DNA from: Candidatus Hydrogenedentota bacterium
GTDB lineage: Bacteria > Hydrogenedentota > Hydrogenedentia > Hydrogenedentales > JAEUWI01
DNA: 64,000 bases
NCBI GenBank assembly: GCA_016791475.1
Contig: JAEUWI010000036.1
Span: 17,919-81,918 of the forward strand
Direction: 5' to 3'
Within the stretch, counting starts at the first letter, position 1. Each line of letters begins with the position of its first letter. The position numbers and the translations under genes were made by a program. Under the pieces are notes generated by a model. That model ran no database searches. It was given only the letters and a program-made list of their open reading frames with translations, and was not told where the DNA came from. This document shows, piece after piece, positions 26,685 to 35,847 of the stretch.

Positions 26685-27851
26685 CTACTGCGTCAGCAAT
26701 TTATCCATTTTCGGGCTGAAAGGCACCGCGCCGTCTTCCGTAATTTCATAACCCGTTTCGATGCGGGCACCGTGCCACTCGGGATGGCCGAAGAAGCTCA
26801 CGTCGATGCACACCGCCATGCCCGGCTTGAGCACGTCGGAGCTGTGGGGGCCGAAGAAGGGCGCCTCCGCTTCGTGCAAGCCGATGGTGTGGGCGAAGGG
26901 GCACACGAGGTATTTCAACAGGCCGTGTTGCTGGTAGTAGGCGCGGCCGGGCGCGTCGATTTCGCTTCCTTTAACGCCGGGCCGGAGCTGAGCCTTCGTC
27001 AGGCGGAACACTTCCTTCAAATGGTCCAGGCATTCCTGCTGCGAGGCGGTGTAAGAGCCCGATACCGGCAGTGTGTGCCCTACCACGCCCGCGTAGCCGT
27101 TGCACTTGGGCGCAATGCCGATCATCACCACTTCGCCGGGTTCCAGTACCTTCTTCGTCGCCGTCGGCACCACCGCGTTTGAGCGGTCGCCCGATCCCAC
27201 GATGGCGCTGAATCCAAAGCCCGTGGCGCCCCGGCTGCGGGCCGCGTATTCACCGGCCGCCGCCACTTCAATTTCCATCTTGCCCGCCGTGATCGATGCG
27301 GCCATGGCGTCGTAGCAGTGATCGGCCAGACCGAAGGCCGCTCGAATCTGCTCCAGTTCCCAGCCCGACTTGTCGTAGCGAAGGGAGACGTAGTCGTCCG
27401 TAATATCGATCATCTCTACGCCGCTGAAGCCCTCGTTGATCTGGCGATAGCAATCGGCGGGCATACGGCCCGCGCCCACCAGGCCGCCGCGTCGAATCGC
27501 GCCCGCGCGCCCTTTCAGTTCCTCAAAAAGCGCCTCAAAGCTCGTGATTGTCGCGTTGGGGTATTCCTCGTCCGGCACCATGAAGACGGGAAAATTGCGC
27601 GTCTCCGTGATAGCGCTGTCCAGCTTCGCAAAGGGCTCGCTCTCGGGACCGCCCAGGAGCATGGGGTCGCCCTCGCGCAGTACCAGCACCGCACCGCTCT
27701 CAAACTGCGGACACCAGCCCGTCAAGTACCAGCCATTGCCGATATTGAACTCGTCATAATAGACCAGAGCCAGATCGAGGTCCTTTTCCTGCATGATCCT
27801 GCGCACATTCGCCAGACGCGCGTCCCGCTCGCTTGTTCCGAGGTATCCCAT
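26685..27851 (-). CDS. M24-family (creatinase/prolidase fold) protein lacking some metal ligands
   Basis: A 388-residue two-domain protein: an N-terminal creatinase-type domain (about 1-150, starting RDARLANVRRIMQEKDLDLALVYY in two halves) and a C-terminal pita-bread domain. Active Xaa-Pro peptidases bind two metals through Asp, Asp, His, Glu, Glu. Here the strand that should carry both Asp reads VVMIGIAPKCNGYAGVVGHT, with neither Asp. The His region HTIGLHEAEAP is present, the fourth ligand is replaced in VCIDVSFF, and the last Glu is kept in ARIETGYEI. Creatinase itself is a metal-free member, so hydrolysis of a small C-N compound or a non-enzymatic role is more likely than peptidase activity. 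Some protein annotations would call it aminopeptidase P, which I would avoid. Confidence 0.8.
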   Translation of the reverse strand: MGYLGTSERDARLANVRRIMQEKDLDLALVYYDEFNIGNGWYLTGWCPQFESGAVLVLREGDPMLLGGPESEPFAKLDSAITETRNFPVFMVPDEEYPNATITSFEALFEELKGRAGAIRRGGLVGAGRMPADCYRQINEGFSGVEMIDITDDYVSLRYDKSGWELEQIRAAFGLADHCYDAMAASITAGKMEIEVAAAGEYAARSRGATGFGFSAIVGSGDRSNAVVPTATKKVLEPGEVVMIGIAPKCNGYAGVVGHTLPVSGSYTASQQECLDHLKEVFRLTKAQLRPGVKGSEIDAPGRAYYQQHGLLKYLVCPFAHTIGLHEAEAPFFGPHSSDVLKPGMAVCIDVSFFGHPEWHGARIETGYEITEDGAVPFSPKMDKLLTQ

Positions 27852-28173
27852 GACTTACCGATCTCCGTGGATTTGTGAAAGAGGATGTAAAGGCCGCAAC
27901 AGGCCGAGTGCTGAAAGATATCATCGCACACCCGCCCAAAACGAACTTGTGCATTTCCTCAGCGGCTTTGTACATTTCCGACGCCCCGAGGGGAAGTAAG
28001 GTCACGACCCGAACGTCAGACACACGACCAAGAAGTACTCCCTTTATTCCGAGTCACCCCACCCATCTTTTGGGACAGGCCCACGCATCGAACACATCGC
28101 GCTCATCGGAGCATGTCTTGCGTTATCGAGCTCCTGATGTTATGCGGCGTCACCTTGGCGCGGGTCCGTCCCC
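27852..28173. other. 322-nt intergenic region with a spaced direct repeat
   Basis: No gene is visible. CTTGTGCATTTCC (27946-27958) and CTTTGTACATTTCC (27966-27979) form a direct repeat with matching bases 21 bp apart, two helical turns. They lie about 100 nt upstream of the M24-type gene and could be a regulator site. Confidence 0.3.
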
Positions 28174-28398
28174 TCATCGCCAGAACCGGCTCACCAGATT
28201 GAGCAGCACCGTCAGCACCACACTCACGACGATGCAGGTCACAACGGGAAAGTGAAAGGAGCTCCGTTCCCCTTCGACATGGATATCGCCCGGAAGCTGG
28301 CCGAGGTTTATGCCCAGCTTCCCCAGCAGCAACATCACGCCACCGACAAGAACCAGCACCACTCCCGCGCCGATGATTAATTTGGCCATTTCATTCAT
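28174..28398 (-). CDS. DUF2905 small membrane protein
   Basis: A 74-residue protein with two membrane helices separated by a conserved loop: LIIGAGVVLVLVGGVMLLLG, then KLGINLGQLPGDIHVEGE, then FPVVTCIVVSVVLTVLL. The GxLPGDI loop between helices is the DUF2905 signature. Function is unknown. Its ATG (28398) overlaps the stop of the M16 peptidase gene in an ATGA arrangement, which implies translational coupling. A longer reading upstream would overlap the peptidase out of frame and lacks hydrophobic character. Confidence 0.88.
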   Translation of the reverse strand: MNEMAKLIIGAGVVLVLVGGVMLLLGKLGINLGQLPGDIHVEGERSSFHFPVVTCIVVSVVLTVLLNLVSRFWR

Positions 28399-29855
28399 GG
28401 CCAGCCTTGCTCCCCTGCGGCCACGCGCCGCTGTTTGTTCCGCCGATGCCGCCAGGCGTAGGCCGCGATGGCCAGTGCCGTGCTCGCGGCCGCGAAGATC
28501 GCCAGTTCGTTCGCCGTGCAAATCGGATCATACACGATCACATAGCTGCGTTCGGGCGTGAAGTAGGTTTCCGCCACGCGCTTCAGATCCGCCGCCGTCA
28601 CTCCGTTGATCGCCGTGTCGAAATCCGGAATCGGGGTCGTCCCGTCTCCGGGCAGGTGGGTATACTGAATGAGTGCAAAGGCGTGGGCGTAGTTGCTCTC
28701 CATGGCCAGGGCGTGTCGCCCGATGATCGTCTTCTGCGCTTCGGACACTTCAGCCTCGCCGATGTTGCCCGCCTTGATGCCGTCGATCTCCGTCGCGATC
28801 AATTGCTCCACCCGGGGCAGATGCTCCCGCTTGGCCCGGGCCGCGACGCGAAAGTCGCCCACGTCGCTGAAGAGTTGCTGCTGTGCGGCCACGGAATAGA
28901 CTAGGCCCTCCTGAATGCGCAGCTTCTGAAAGAGGCGCTCCTGGAGCACATGGCCCAGCACGTCGAAGACCCAGCGATCAGCATTCGCCACACCTTCGGT
29001 CCGCGCGCCCATCCAAACCGCCCCTTCGTCCTGGATGTCCATGCCCCGCTGGGTGATGCGGATTGGCCCGCCTTCCGGCAACTTCGGCGAAGCGGGCCAG
29101 GGCACTTCGGCGCCCTTCGCCCAGGACCCGAAATAGCGCTTCGCCGCCTCCTCCACCACTGGGGCCTCGATATTTCCGACCACGAGCAGCAGGGCATTGT
29201 TCGGTACGTAGTGGGCCTGGTAATACGAGGTGAGCGTCGCGTGGTCCATGGCCTCCAGCGAAGCGTTGCTCCCGATGATCGGAAGATTCAACGTGGACCC
29301 GGGGAAAAGCCGCCCGTAGACCTCTTCCTGGGTCGGGCCGCCGTAGCCGATCTTGTTGCACCAGTCCACGAACCAACTGTTCGGTCCGCCGTTCTCGCGA
29401 AAAATGATCCGTCGCTCTTTTTCAATGTGCTCCGGGGCCATCTTCGAGTGGAGCACCACCTCCGCGATCCAGTCCATGGCTGGTTCGAAATATTCCGGCG
29501 CGGCGATGTTGTACCACGTGGTGCGCTCGCTCTCGGTTGTGGCATTGTTCACGCCGCCCAGGCGGTTCATCACCTGAAAAACCTCGCCCTCTTTCCATCG
29601 CTCCGTCTCGGTAAAGAGAAAATGCTCCAGGAAATGTGACACGCCGTTGTTCTGTTCATTTTCGTAGCGGCCACCCGCGCGCACCACGAGAAATATGGCC
29701 ACCGACGGGCTCTCATGCCGGGGCAAATGCCACACGCGAAGGCCGTTGTCCAGCGTGAACTGGTGCAACGGCGCCCCCTGAAACTGAGTGGTTTCGCCCC
29801 GGCTCGCAAAGGCGGCCAGGCAGGCCGCCACCATCACAACAACACGCAACCCCAT
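28395..29855 (-). CDS. M16-family zinc metallopeptidase, exported and membrane-anchored
   Basis: A 486-residue M16 (pitrilysin/processing peptidase-type) protein. The inverted zinc motif HxxEH is in GVSHFLEHFLFTETE, and the third ligand Glu is in EKERRIIFRE, about 75 residues on. The second, inactive M16C-like half follows (YVPNNALLLVVGNIE, YSVAAQQQLFSDVGDF). The N-terminus MGLRVVVMVAACLAAFASRG is an export signal. The C-terminus ends with a hydrophobic helix (LAIFAAASTALAIAAYAW) and an Arg/Lys-rich tail, so it should be anchored with the peptidase outside the cytoplasm. ATG 29855 has GGAGG ten bases upstream; an ATG nine bases earlier is too close to that site. It is coupled to the DUF2905 gene. 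Confidence 0.9.
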   Translation of the reverse strand: MGLRVVVMVAACLAAFASRGETTQFQGAPLHQFTLDNGLRVWHLPRHESPSVAIFLVVRAGGRYENEQNNGVSHFLEHFLFTETERWKEGEVFQVMNRLGGVNNATTESERTTWYNIAAPEYFEPAMDWIAEVVLHSKMAPEHIEKERRIIFRENGGPNSWFVDWCNKIGYGGPTQEEVYGRLFPGSTLNLPIIGSNASLEAMDHATLTSYYQAHYVPNNALLLVVGNIEAPVVEEAAKRYFGSWAKGAEVPWPASPKLPEGGPIRITQRGMDIQDEGAVWMGARTEGVANADRWVFDVLGHVLQERLFQKLRIQEGLVYSVAAQQQLFSDVGDFRVAARAKREHLPRVEQLIATEIDGIKAGNIGEAEVSEAQKTIIGRHALAMESNYAHAFALIQYTHLPGDGTTPIPDFDTAINGVTAADLKRVAETYFTPERSYVIVYDPICTANELAIFAAASTALAIAAYAWRHRRNKQRRVAAGEQGWP

Positions 29856-29956
29856 CGAATTCATACCTCCAGCGGCGCGCTGCGACCGCACCGAAAGCGT
29901 AGTGCACGGCGGGGCCGTCGGGCAAACCCGCTTCCCCCTCCCCGACCGTCTCGAAG

Positions 29957-30232
29957 CTATTCCTCTTCCTCAAGTTTGGCCACGCCGGGCAGGGGAACCT
30001 TGTTACCGACCCGCTCCCGCACCTTGCGCAGGAGCATTCGGGCCCACACGACCTCGGACGACAGGAGCACCAGACCGCCCAGAATCGCCGGAATTCCGGG
30101 CCCCGGAATCAGGAGCATGATCGCCCCGGCGCCGACGAGCACGGTTCCGCCCAGGATCGCACCCGCCCGGCGCACCTGGCGCCAGACGGGTGAAGATTCA
30201 CTGGAATTGTTCGTGGGTTCACTTGGGTCCAT
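29957..30232 (-). CDS. PGPGW-family small transmembrane protein
   Basis: A 91-residue membrane protein. Two hydrophobic stretches surround the motif IPGPGIPAILGGLVLL, close to the PGPGW-type transmembrane family. It has a Ser/Asn-rich N-terminus and an acidic C-terminus (LEEEE). Function is unknown. Its ATG lies inside the end of the upstream TerC gene, a 14-nt overlap, so the two are translationally linked and may act together in the membrane. Confidence 0.8.
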   Translation of the reverse strand: MDPSEPTNNSSESSPVWRQVRRAGAILGGTVLVGAGAIMLLIPGPGIPAILGGLVLLSSEVVWARMLLRKVRERVGNKVPLPGVAKLEEEE

Positions 30233-31184
30233 AGTCGTTCTTTGCGGCGGCGAGCACCGAAGCGCCGATGCCCACCAGCAGGATTCCGCCGATCAGCGCC
30301 AGGGTCACCGGAATCGGAATGGGATAGTGGTGTACCAGCATCATCTTCACCGCAACGTAAGCCAGAATGAACACCAGGCTGATCTTGAGGTAACGGAATT
30401 TATCCATCAGTCCGGCGAGCGCGAAGTAGAGCGAACGCAGCCCGAGAATCGCAAAGACATTGGACGTAAACACGATAAAGGGGTCCTGGGTCACCGCAAA
30501 AACCGCGGGGATGGAATCCACCGCGAAGAGCAGATCCGTCGTCTCCACCATGATCAGCACCAGGAAGAGGGGTGTGATATGGGTGATGCCGTTGATTTTC
30601 GTAAGGAAATGTCCCCCCGACATGTCGGTCGTTGCCGGCATGAAGCGGCGCGCCAGCCGGATCAGCCAGTTGTTCTCCGGATCAAAGTTGTCGTCGCGCT
30701 GCACCAGCATCTTGATGGCCGTGATCAGCAGAATCGCGCCGAAGATATAGGTGACCCAACTGAATTTATGAATCAGCGCCGCACCCAGAGCAATCATGAT
30801 GCCCCGCATGACCAGCGCTCCGAGAATGCCCCAGAACAGCACCCGATGCTGGTAGATCGCCGGAATCTTGAAAAACCCAAAAATCATGGCGATGACAAAG
30901 ATATTGTCCAGGCTCAGCGACTTCTCAAGCAGATACGCGGCGAAGAACTCCAGCGCCGCTTCCTGCCCCCCCAGAGAAAAGTCGATGGTCGGCGCAAGTC
31001 CCCAGCCGCCCCGCTCATACAGCACGTACACGAAGGCATTGAAGCCCAGCGCGAGCACCACCCAGAAGGCCGTCCACGCCAGCGCCTCCTTCGGCTGGAT
31101 TACATGGGCCTTTCGGTTCAAGACACCCAGATCCAGCGCAAGTAAGGCCAGAATCAGCAACAGGAAAACAGACCAGATCAGCAT
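30219..31184 (-). CDS. TerC-family integral membrane protein (copy 1)
   Basis: A 321-residue TerC protein, a family tied to tellurite resistance and to metal (manganese) export. Signatures are FFAAYLLEKSLSLDNIFVIA, with the acidic/Asn residues in the first core helix, and VETTDLLFAVDSIPAVFA in the repeated half. About eight membrane helices are predicted. Its closest relative is the adjacent gene at 31343, with which it aligns along its whole length, so the pair arose by tandem duplication. It overlaps the PGPGW gene downstream by 14 nt. No metal riboswitch is seen upstream. Confidence 0.92.
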   Translation of the reverse strand: MLIWSVFLLLILALLALDLGVLNRKAHVIQPKEALAWTAFWVVLALGFNAFVYVLYERGGWGLAPTIDFSLGGQEAALEFFAAYLLEKSLSLDNIFVIAMIFGFFKIPAIYQHRVLFWGILGALVMRGIMIALGAALIHKFSWVTYIFGAILLITAIKMLVQRDDNFDPENNWLIRLARRFMPATTDMSGGHFLTKINGITHITPLFLVLIMVETTDLLFAVDSIPAVFAVTQDPFIVFTSNVFAILGLRSLYFALAGLMDKFRYLKISLVFILAYVAVKMMLVHHYPIPIPVTLALIGGILLVGIGASVLAAAKNDYGPK

Positions 31185-31342
31185 GCTTCAAAGAACTCCG
31201 AATTGAAGTATGTTGTACGTACCGGCGCACCGGCGGGCACGACCGTACCTCCCGGACACGCCCCGGGAATCACCCCGGAACTACATCCATCGCCTGAAGT
31301 TTATTCACATGTCCGCCAGAATATTTCCGGGTCCCCGCGAAA

Positions 31343-32353
31343 TCAGTCCTCGTGGCGCCTTAAAGTGATGTCCTCCTCCGGCAGGGGGGACTCCAGCGGC
31401 GAGGTGTCTTTGCCCGCGCCGAAAATCGACGCCAGAATCCCCACACTCAGGATGCCGCCAATTACGCCCAGCGTCACGGGAATGGGTATGGGATGGTGGT
31501 GGGCCAGCAGCATCTTGACCCCCACATAGGCCAGGATAAAGACCAGGCTCATTTTCAGATACTGGAACTTGCTCATGAGCCCGGCCAGGGCGAAATAGAG
31601 GGAGCGAAGACCCAGAATCGCAAAAACATTGGACGTGAATACAATAAACGGGTCGTGGGTCACGGCAAATACGGCGGGAACGGAGTCGACCGCGAAAAGC
31701 AGATCCGTCGTCTCCACCATCAGCAATACGAGAAAGAGCGGCGTGACATAGGTCACACCCTCCTTCCGCAGGAGAAACTTGCCCTCCGACATCTCCGTCG
31801 TCGTGGGCATGAAGCGCCGCGCGAGGCGGATCAACCAGTTGTGCTCGGGGTCGATGTTGTCGTGGCGCTGGATCAGCATCTTCACCGCCGTGACAATGAG
31901 AATCGCCCCGAATATATAGGTCACCCAGGTAAAACGCTCAATCAACGCCGCGCCAAGCGCAATCATCCCGCCGCGCATGAGCAGCGCGCCCAGAATACCC
32001 CAGAACAACACGCGGTGCTGATACTTCCCCGGTATCTTGAAATACGCGAAAATCATCGCAATTACGAACATGTTGTCCATGCTCAGCGACTCTTCCAGCA
32101 GATACGCGGCGAAAAACTCCAGGGCCGCGTCTTTCCCGCTCACGCCGAACACCTTTCCCGGCGCCCAGCCCCAGCCCTGGTTCTCATAGAAGTAATACAC
32201 AAACACGTTGAAAGCCAGGGCCAGCGTGACCCAGAAGGCCGTCCACAGCAGCGCCTCTTTCGCATGGACCACATGGGCCTTGCGGTTCAACACCCCCAGA
32301 TCGAGGGCCAACAGGGCAAGAATAAGCCCGATAAACAGGATCCAGATCAACAT
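31343..32353 (-). CDS. TerC-family integral membrane protein (copy 2)
   Basis: A 336-residue TerC paralogue of the gene at 30219. It carries FFAAYLLEESLSMDNMFVIA and VETTDLLFAVDSVPAVFA, and shares MLIWIxFxxLILALLALDLG at the start. Differences are concentrated in the periplasmic loop after the second helix (YENQGWGWAPGKVFG here) and in the C-terminal tail, which is longer and charged (DITLRRHED). Retention of two intact copies suggests different ions or conditions. The 158-nt gap to copy 1 could contain its own promoter. The 220 nt upstream, toward trkH, shows no gene. Confidence 0.92.
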   Translation of the reverse strand: MLIWILFIGLILALLALDLGVLNRKAHVVHAKEALLWTAFWVTLALAFNVFVYYFYENQGWGWAPGKVFGVSGKDAALEFFAAYLLEESLSMDNMFVIAMIFAYFKIPGKYQHRVLFWGILGALLMRGGMIALGAALIERFTWVTYIFGAILIVTAVKMLIQRHDNIDPEHNWLIRLARRFMPTTTEMSEGKFLLRKEGVTYVTPLFLVLLMVETTDLLFAVDSVPAVFAVTHDPFIVFTSNVFAILGLRSLYFALAGLMSKFQYLKMSLVFILAYVGVKMLLAHHHPIPIPVTLGVIGGILSVGILASIFGAGKDTSPLESPLPEEDITLRRHED

Positions 32354-32573
32354 GAAACTGCAGACTCCGTAGCATTGGATATCAGCGGGGGCCGCTGGGC
32401 GGGCCGGGCGGAAAAGAAGCTCCCGAAGGAGGTGAGGCGTAATTTATCAAGCGCTACCCAGCGCGTAACGAGCCAGAGGTTTGGACAAGTTTCGCGGGGG
32501 GCATACCGCATACCAGCGATACGGCGGCGCGCATTGTGCTTGGTCCCGTGCCGGACAATCAAGTTTTCCCCGA

Positions 32574-34064
32574 TCAACTCCGACGCCAGAAGCTCGGAAG
32601 CAACAGGACCAGGAAGGTAACCATCTCCAGTCGACCCACCAGCATATTCACGGTCAGGTAAATCGTTCCAACCGTGTTAATGTCGCTGAAATCCGTACTC
32701 GGCCCGACCACCCCCAGACCGGGGCCGCAGTTGTTCATCGTCGCGATCACCGAAGTCACAGCCCCTTCAAAAGGCAGGCCCGCAAAAGACATGAAGAAAA
32801 TACCGAAGGTCATCCACAGCACATAAAGCCCCAGAAAATACATGACCCGATTCGCCACGTCGGCCTCGACCACCGTCTTGTTCACCCGCACCGTCGTGAC
32901 CAGCTTCGGGTGGCAGGATCGCTCCAGCCAGTTGTACAACACGTGATAAAGCACCACGAGCCGCAGAATCTTGAAGCCGCCCGCCGTGGAGCCGACGCAA
33001 CCGCCGGTCATCGTAACCAGGAAAAGCATGAGCTGGGAAAACACGGGCCACTCGTCATAATTCACCAGCACGAAGCCGCAGTCCGTCATCATGGTGGACA
33101 CTTCAAAGGAGGCGTGGCGCAGCGCCGTAACCACATCGTAGGTGACCGTAGCCGCATCCGCGCCGGCCATCTGCAATTGCGCGCCGCAAAGATTTGCGGT
33201 GATCAACAAGGTTGCACCCGCAAAGATACCCAGAAATACACGCAGCTCCGTGTCGTACAAAGGACCGCCCCACTGCCGCAGGATGAGCTTGTAATACATC
33301 AGGAAGTTGATTCCGCCCGCGAGCTGGACAAGGATCGACACCAGCTCTACGGGGTAACTTTCGAAGGACGCAATGCTGTTGTAACGCGTGGAAAACCCGC
33401 CCGTCGAAATGGCGCTGAACGCGTGGTTGATCGCCTCGTAGAAATTCAGGCCAACAAGCATGTACGCCCCTATCCCGATTACGGTCAGCCCAACATAGAT
33501 CAGGAACAGCAACATGGCCGTATCCTGGGCCTTGGGCTCGATGCCCTTGGGGGTGGGCCCGGTCGACTCCCGCAACAACAGGAGCTTGCCGCCCACGCCA
33601 AGCTGCGGCAATACCGCGATCAACAACAGGATAATGCCCATCCCGCCCAGCCAGTGGGTGACACTGCGCCACATCGCCAGCGAACGCGGGATGCTGTCAA
33701 GTTGGCGCATGACACTGGAGCCGGTCGTCGTGAAACCCGATACGCTCTCGAAAACCGCGTCGACAAAGCCCAACTCGCCGGCAAACATAAAAGGCAGCGC
33801 ACCCAGCAACGAAGCGAGGACCCAGCCCGAGGCCACCACGAAGATGGCGTCGCGGGTGCTTATATTCCGCGCGGGCTTTCGGCCCACCAGGCCGCAGACC
33901 AGCGCAAAACCCAGGCAAACCAGGATGGAAAGCATGAAATCGCGAAACATGCCCCATTCCCCCATCAAAACGGAGGATATGGAGGTCAGAGCGAGGCTCA
34001 AGGCAATGCCGAGGCTCAGGGCCCCCCATATTCGGGCGATTACACTGATATTGCGCGGCAGCAT
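32574..34064 (-). CDS. TrkH/KtrB-type potassium uptake protein
   Basis: A 496-residue inner-membrane K+ channel subunit. The four pore-loop filters with conserved Gly are visible: SGFTTTGSSV, ISTGGFST, GGCVGSTAGG and NNCGPGLGVVG. The helix-rich flanks and THWLGGMGIILLLIAVLP after the first filter are typical of TrkH. It would need a cytoplasmic TrkA/KtrA regulator; none is adjacent. I chose ATG 34064 (MLPRNISVIARI); an upstream reading adds 61 residues with Pro/Cys-rich, non-membrane character. The gap upstream (34065-34281) holds the terminator of the next gene. Confidence 0.93.
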   Translation of the reverse strand: MLPRNISVIARIWGALSLGIALSLALTSISSVLMGEWGMFRDFMLSILVCLGFALVCGLVGRKPARNISTRDAIFVVASGWVLASLLGALPFMFAGELGFVDAVFESVSGFTTTGSSVMRQLDSIPRSLAMWRSVTHWLGGMGIILLLIAVLPQLGVGGKLLLLRESTGPTPKGIEPKAQDTAMLLFLIYVGLTVIGIGAYMLVGLNFYEAINHAFSAISTGGFSTRYNSIASFESYPVELVSILVQLAGGINFLMYYKLILRQWGGPLYDTELRVFLGIFAGATLLITANLCGAQLQMAGADAATVTYDVVTALRHASFEVSTMMTDCGFVLVNYDEWPVFSQLMLFLVTMTGGCVGSTAGGFKILRLVVLYHVLYNWLERSCHPKLVTTVRVNKTVVEADVANRVMYFLGLYVLWMTFGIFFMSFAGLPFEGAVTSVIATMNNCGPGLGVVGPSTDFSDINTVGTIYLTVNMLVGRLEMVTFLVLLLPSFWRRS

Positions 34065-34231
34065 GGCTGGTTCCCGGAACTGCGAGTTTAGGTCGGGACA
34101 CCACATCCAGGGGGACCCGAACGACCGTTCCCGGGCGACGCGTCGCGCCCCGGGGTATACAAGGTGATTCGGGGCGGGAGTATAACACACATGGAGCCTC
34201 GCAACCTCCGGCAAGCCCACCCCAAAAACGT

Positions 34232-34261
34232 ACGGGGCCCGGACCAATGGCCGGGCCCCGT
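34232..34261 (-). terminator. Rho-independent terminator after the pseudopilin gene
   Basis: ACGGGGCCCGG and CCGGGCCCCGT form an 11-bp perfect stem with an 8-nt loop. On the minus strand it is followed by ACGTTTTTGGGG, giving a short T-run. It lies 21 nt after the stop of the gene at 34282. Confidence 0.8.
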
Positions 34262-34281
34262 CGTGAGAAGGTGGTTAAGGA

Positions 34282-35175
34282 TTACGGGTGGGCGTGACCG
34301 TGACCTGCTTCATGGAGCAGCAGGCCAGCTTCGTTCAAAGGAAACTCCCCGTCCACACCCACGTATTTCACAAAGCTGACGTGGCCGTCCATATAGAGGA
34401 CGTTCGAGCCGCCGGGAATGTGATTGAAATGGTCGGGCTCATCCGACACGGCGTCGTGCATCACGACAATCTCGGACTGGGCCTTGCTGCTCGCACCCGC
34501 ATTGTTGATATCCGTAATGAAGAAGCGCTCGATGCCCTCGCGAAGGCGAAGCACGGAAGTATAGCCATTCACCGGCACCGTCACCCCGCCGTCGTCGCGC
34601 ATGGGCCAGTCGCGGTCAACGGCTTCCACATCGCCCAGCTCGATGATTTCGCCCCAGGACTCGATGGCCATCTCGAAGTTGAGGAAATCCTGCTCGATCT
34701 TGAAAAGCTGATCGAACAGTGCGTATCCGTAGTAATAATAGGGCTCCGCCGTCAGTTCGCACGCCTCAACGATGCCATTGTTACTGAAGCCGGGCACTTC
34801 CTCCCAGGCCGGGCTGGGCGTGTTGCCTTCGTCCCAGTGCTCCAGCGCCGTAGCCCCGGCCGCATTGCTCGGGCAGATCAGCGTGTCCCAGTCGGTCAGG
34901 TATTCCGGATAGATCAGGGCCGGCTCAAATACGGCGTTCCACGGCTGGATCTCCGCATCGCAATTCAGCACCTTCATCTGCGGAAACTTCTGCCCTTTCG
35001 ACTCGTTGGCGTACATTTTGAAGACCAGACCCAATTGCTTCAGGTTGTTCTGGCAACTGGCGCGACGGGCCGCCTCCCGCGCGCGGGCCAGCGCGGGAAG
35101 AAGTATGGCGGCGAGGATTCCGATAATGGCAATAACGACAAGCAGTTCAATTAAGGTAAAACCAGTGCGACGCAT
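34282..35175 (-). CDS. DUF1559-type pseudopilin (prepilin-type N-terminus), copy 1
   Basis: A 297-residue protein with a type IV prepilin leader and helix: MRRTGF, then [20 protein letters not shown]. Cleavage after Gly by a prepilin peptidase is expected, with Glu 5 of the mature protein present. [20 protein letters not shown] follows, the DUF1559 hallmark common in Planctomycetes-like genomes. The C-terminal [17 protein letters not shown] is also typical. The tail ends with a His-rich [10 protein letters not shown] that its paralogue at 35848 lacks. Such proteins are thought to be minor pseudopilins of type II secretion-like systems. ATG 35175 has GGAG nine bases upstream. Confidence 0.92.
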   Translation of the reverse strand: MRRTGFTLIELLVVIAIIGILAAILLPALARAREAARRASCQNNLKQLGLVFKMYANESKGQKFPQMKVLNCDAEIQPWNAVFEPALIYPEYLTDWDTLICPSNAAGATALEHWDEGNTPSPAWEEVPGFSNNGIVEACELTAEPYYYYGYALFDQLFKIEQDFLNFEMAIESWGEIIELGDVEAVDRDWPMRDDGGVTVPVNGYTSVLRLREGIERFFITDINNAGASSKAQSEIVVMHDAVSDEPDHFNHIPGGSNVLYMDGHVSFVKYVGVDGEFPLNEAGLLLHEAGHGHAHP

Positions 35176-35389
35176 GGCTTGAAACTCCAAATAAAATTCC
35201 GGTGTAAAAGGGAAAAAGCAAGGGGAATTCTATTGCGGGGAGTCATTCCCAAACCGCGCTGGACACACGGCGGGCGTTGAACCATACCGGATCCTACGCT
35301 GGGGAAAGCGGCATGCGGCGTGTCGGAATCGCCACCCGGCACACCCATCGGGCGTGGCGGGTCACAATTCGCAACCCTGGAATATGACT

Positions 35390-35677
35390 CTACGCGATGG
35401 AGACCTGCGGGGGGCCGCGGCGATGCCGGAGCATCCAGAGGAACCGCGAGGGACCGGTGGCACCGTCCACACGGTGCACAATCGCCACAAGTGAGACGGC
35501 AAGAAACTGCGCAAAGCAAGGAAGGGTGGCAACGGAGGCCGTCGTGCAGAACCAGCAGCCGCCCAGAGCATCTTCATGATGGTCATGATGATGCAGACTC
35601 CCCACCAGAGGGAGGAGGGCGATGACGAACACCATGCTCAGTAGGAGCAGGGCGCGCTGCGGTGTGGTCAACTTCAT
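35390..35677 (-). CDS. Small His/Cys-rich membrane protein, unknown
   Basis: A 95-residue protein not assigned to a family. A hydrophobic N-terminal segment (ALLLLSMVFVIALLPLVG) is followed by LHHHDHHED and GGCWFCTTASVATLPCF, then a second hydrophobic stretch (FLAVSLVAIV) and a basic C-terminus. The His/Asp cluster next to three Cys suggests metal binding at the outer face of the membrane, comparable to small DUF2946-like proteins, but this is inference. It lies between two paralogous pseudopilin genes on the same strand. ATG 35677 is chosen because it begins directly before the hydrophobic segment; no strong ribosome site is visible, so the gene is only moderately supported. Confidence 0.5.
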   Translation of the reverse strand: MKLTTPQRALLLLSMVFVIALLPLVGSLHHHDHHEDALGGCWFCTTASVATLPCFAQFLAVSLVAIVHRVDGATGPSRFLWMLRHRRGPPQVSIA

Positions 35678-35766
35678 GTTGCAGAGGGCCTGTCTTTGAT
35701 AAGCTTCTCTCAATAATACCCCCGAGGCGCACAATTGTCAAGGGGACCGTCGAACCGAAAATAGTC

Positions 35767-35798
35767 CGCGGGACCCCGCTCGGTGGCGAAGTCCCGCG
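35767..35798 (-). terminator. Hairpin downstream of pseudopilin copy 2
   Basis: CGCGGGAC and GTCCCGCG form an eight-bp stem with a 16-nt loop, 49 nt after the stop of the gene at 35848. On the minus strand it is followed by TATTTTCGG, a weak T-rich tail. Confidence 0.4.
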
Positions 35799-35847
35799 TG
35801 CGGTGACCGGCTACGGACCGATCACACTCTGATCCAGGGCTAGTGGA

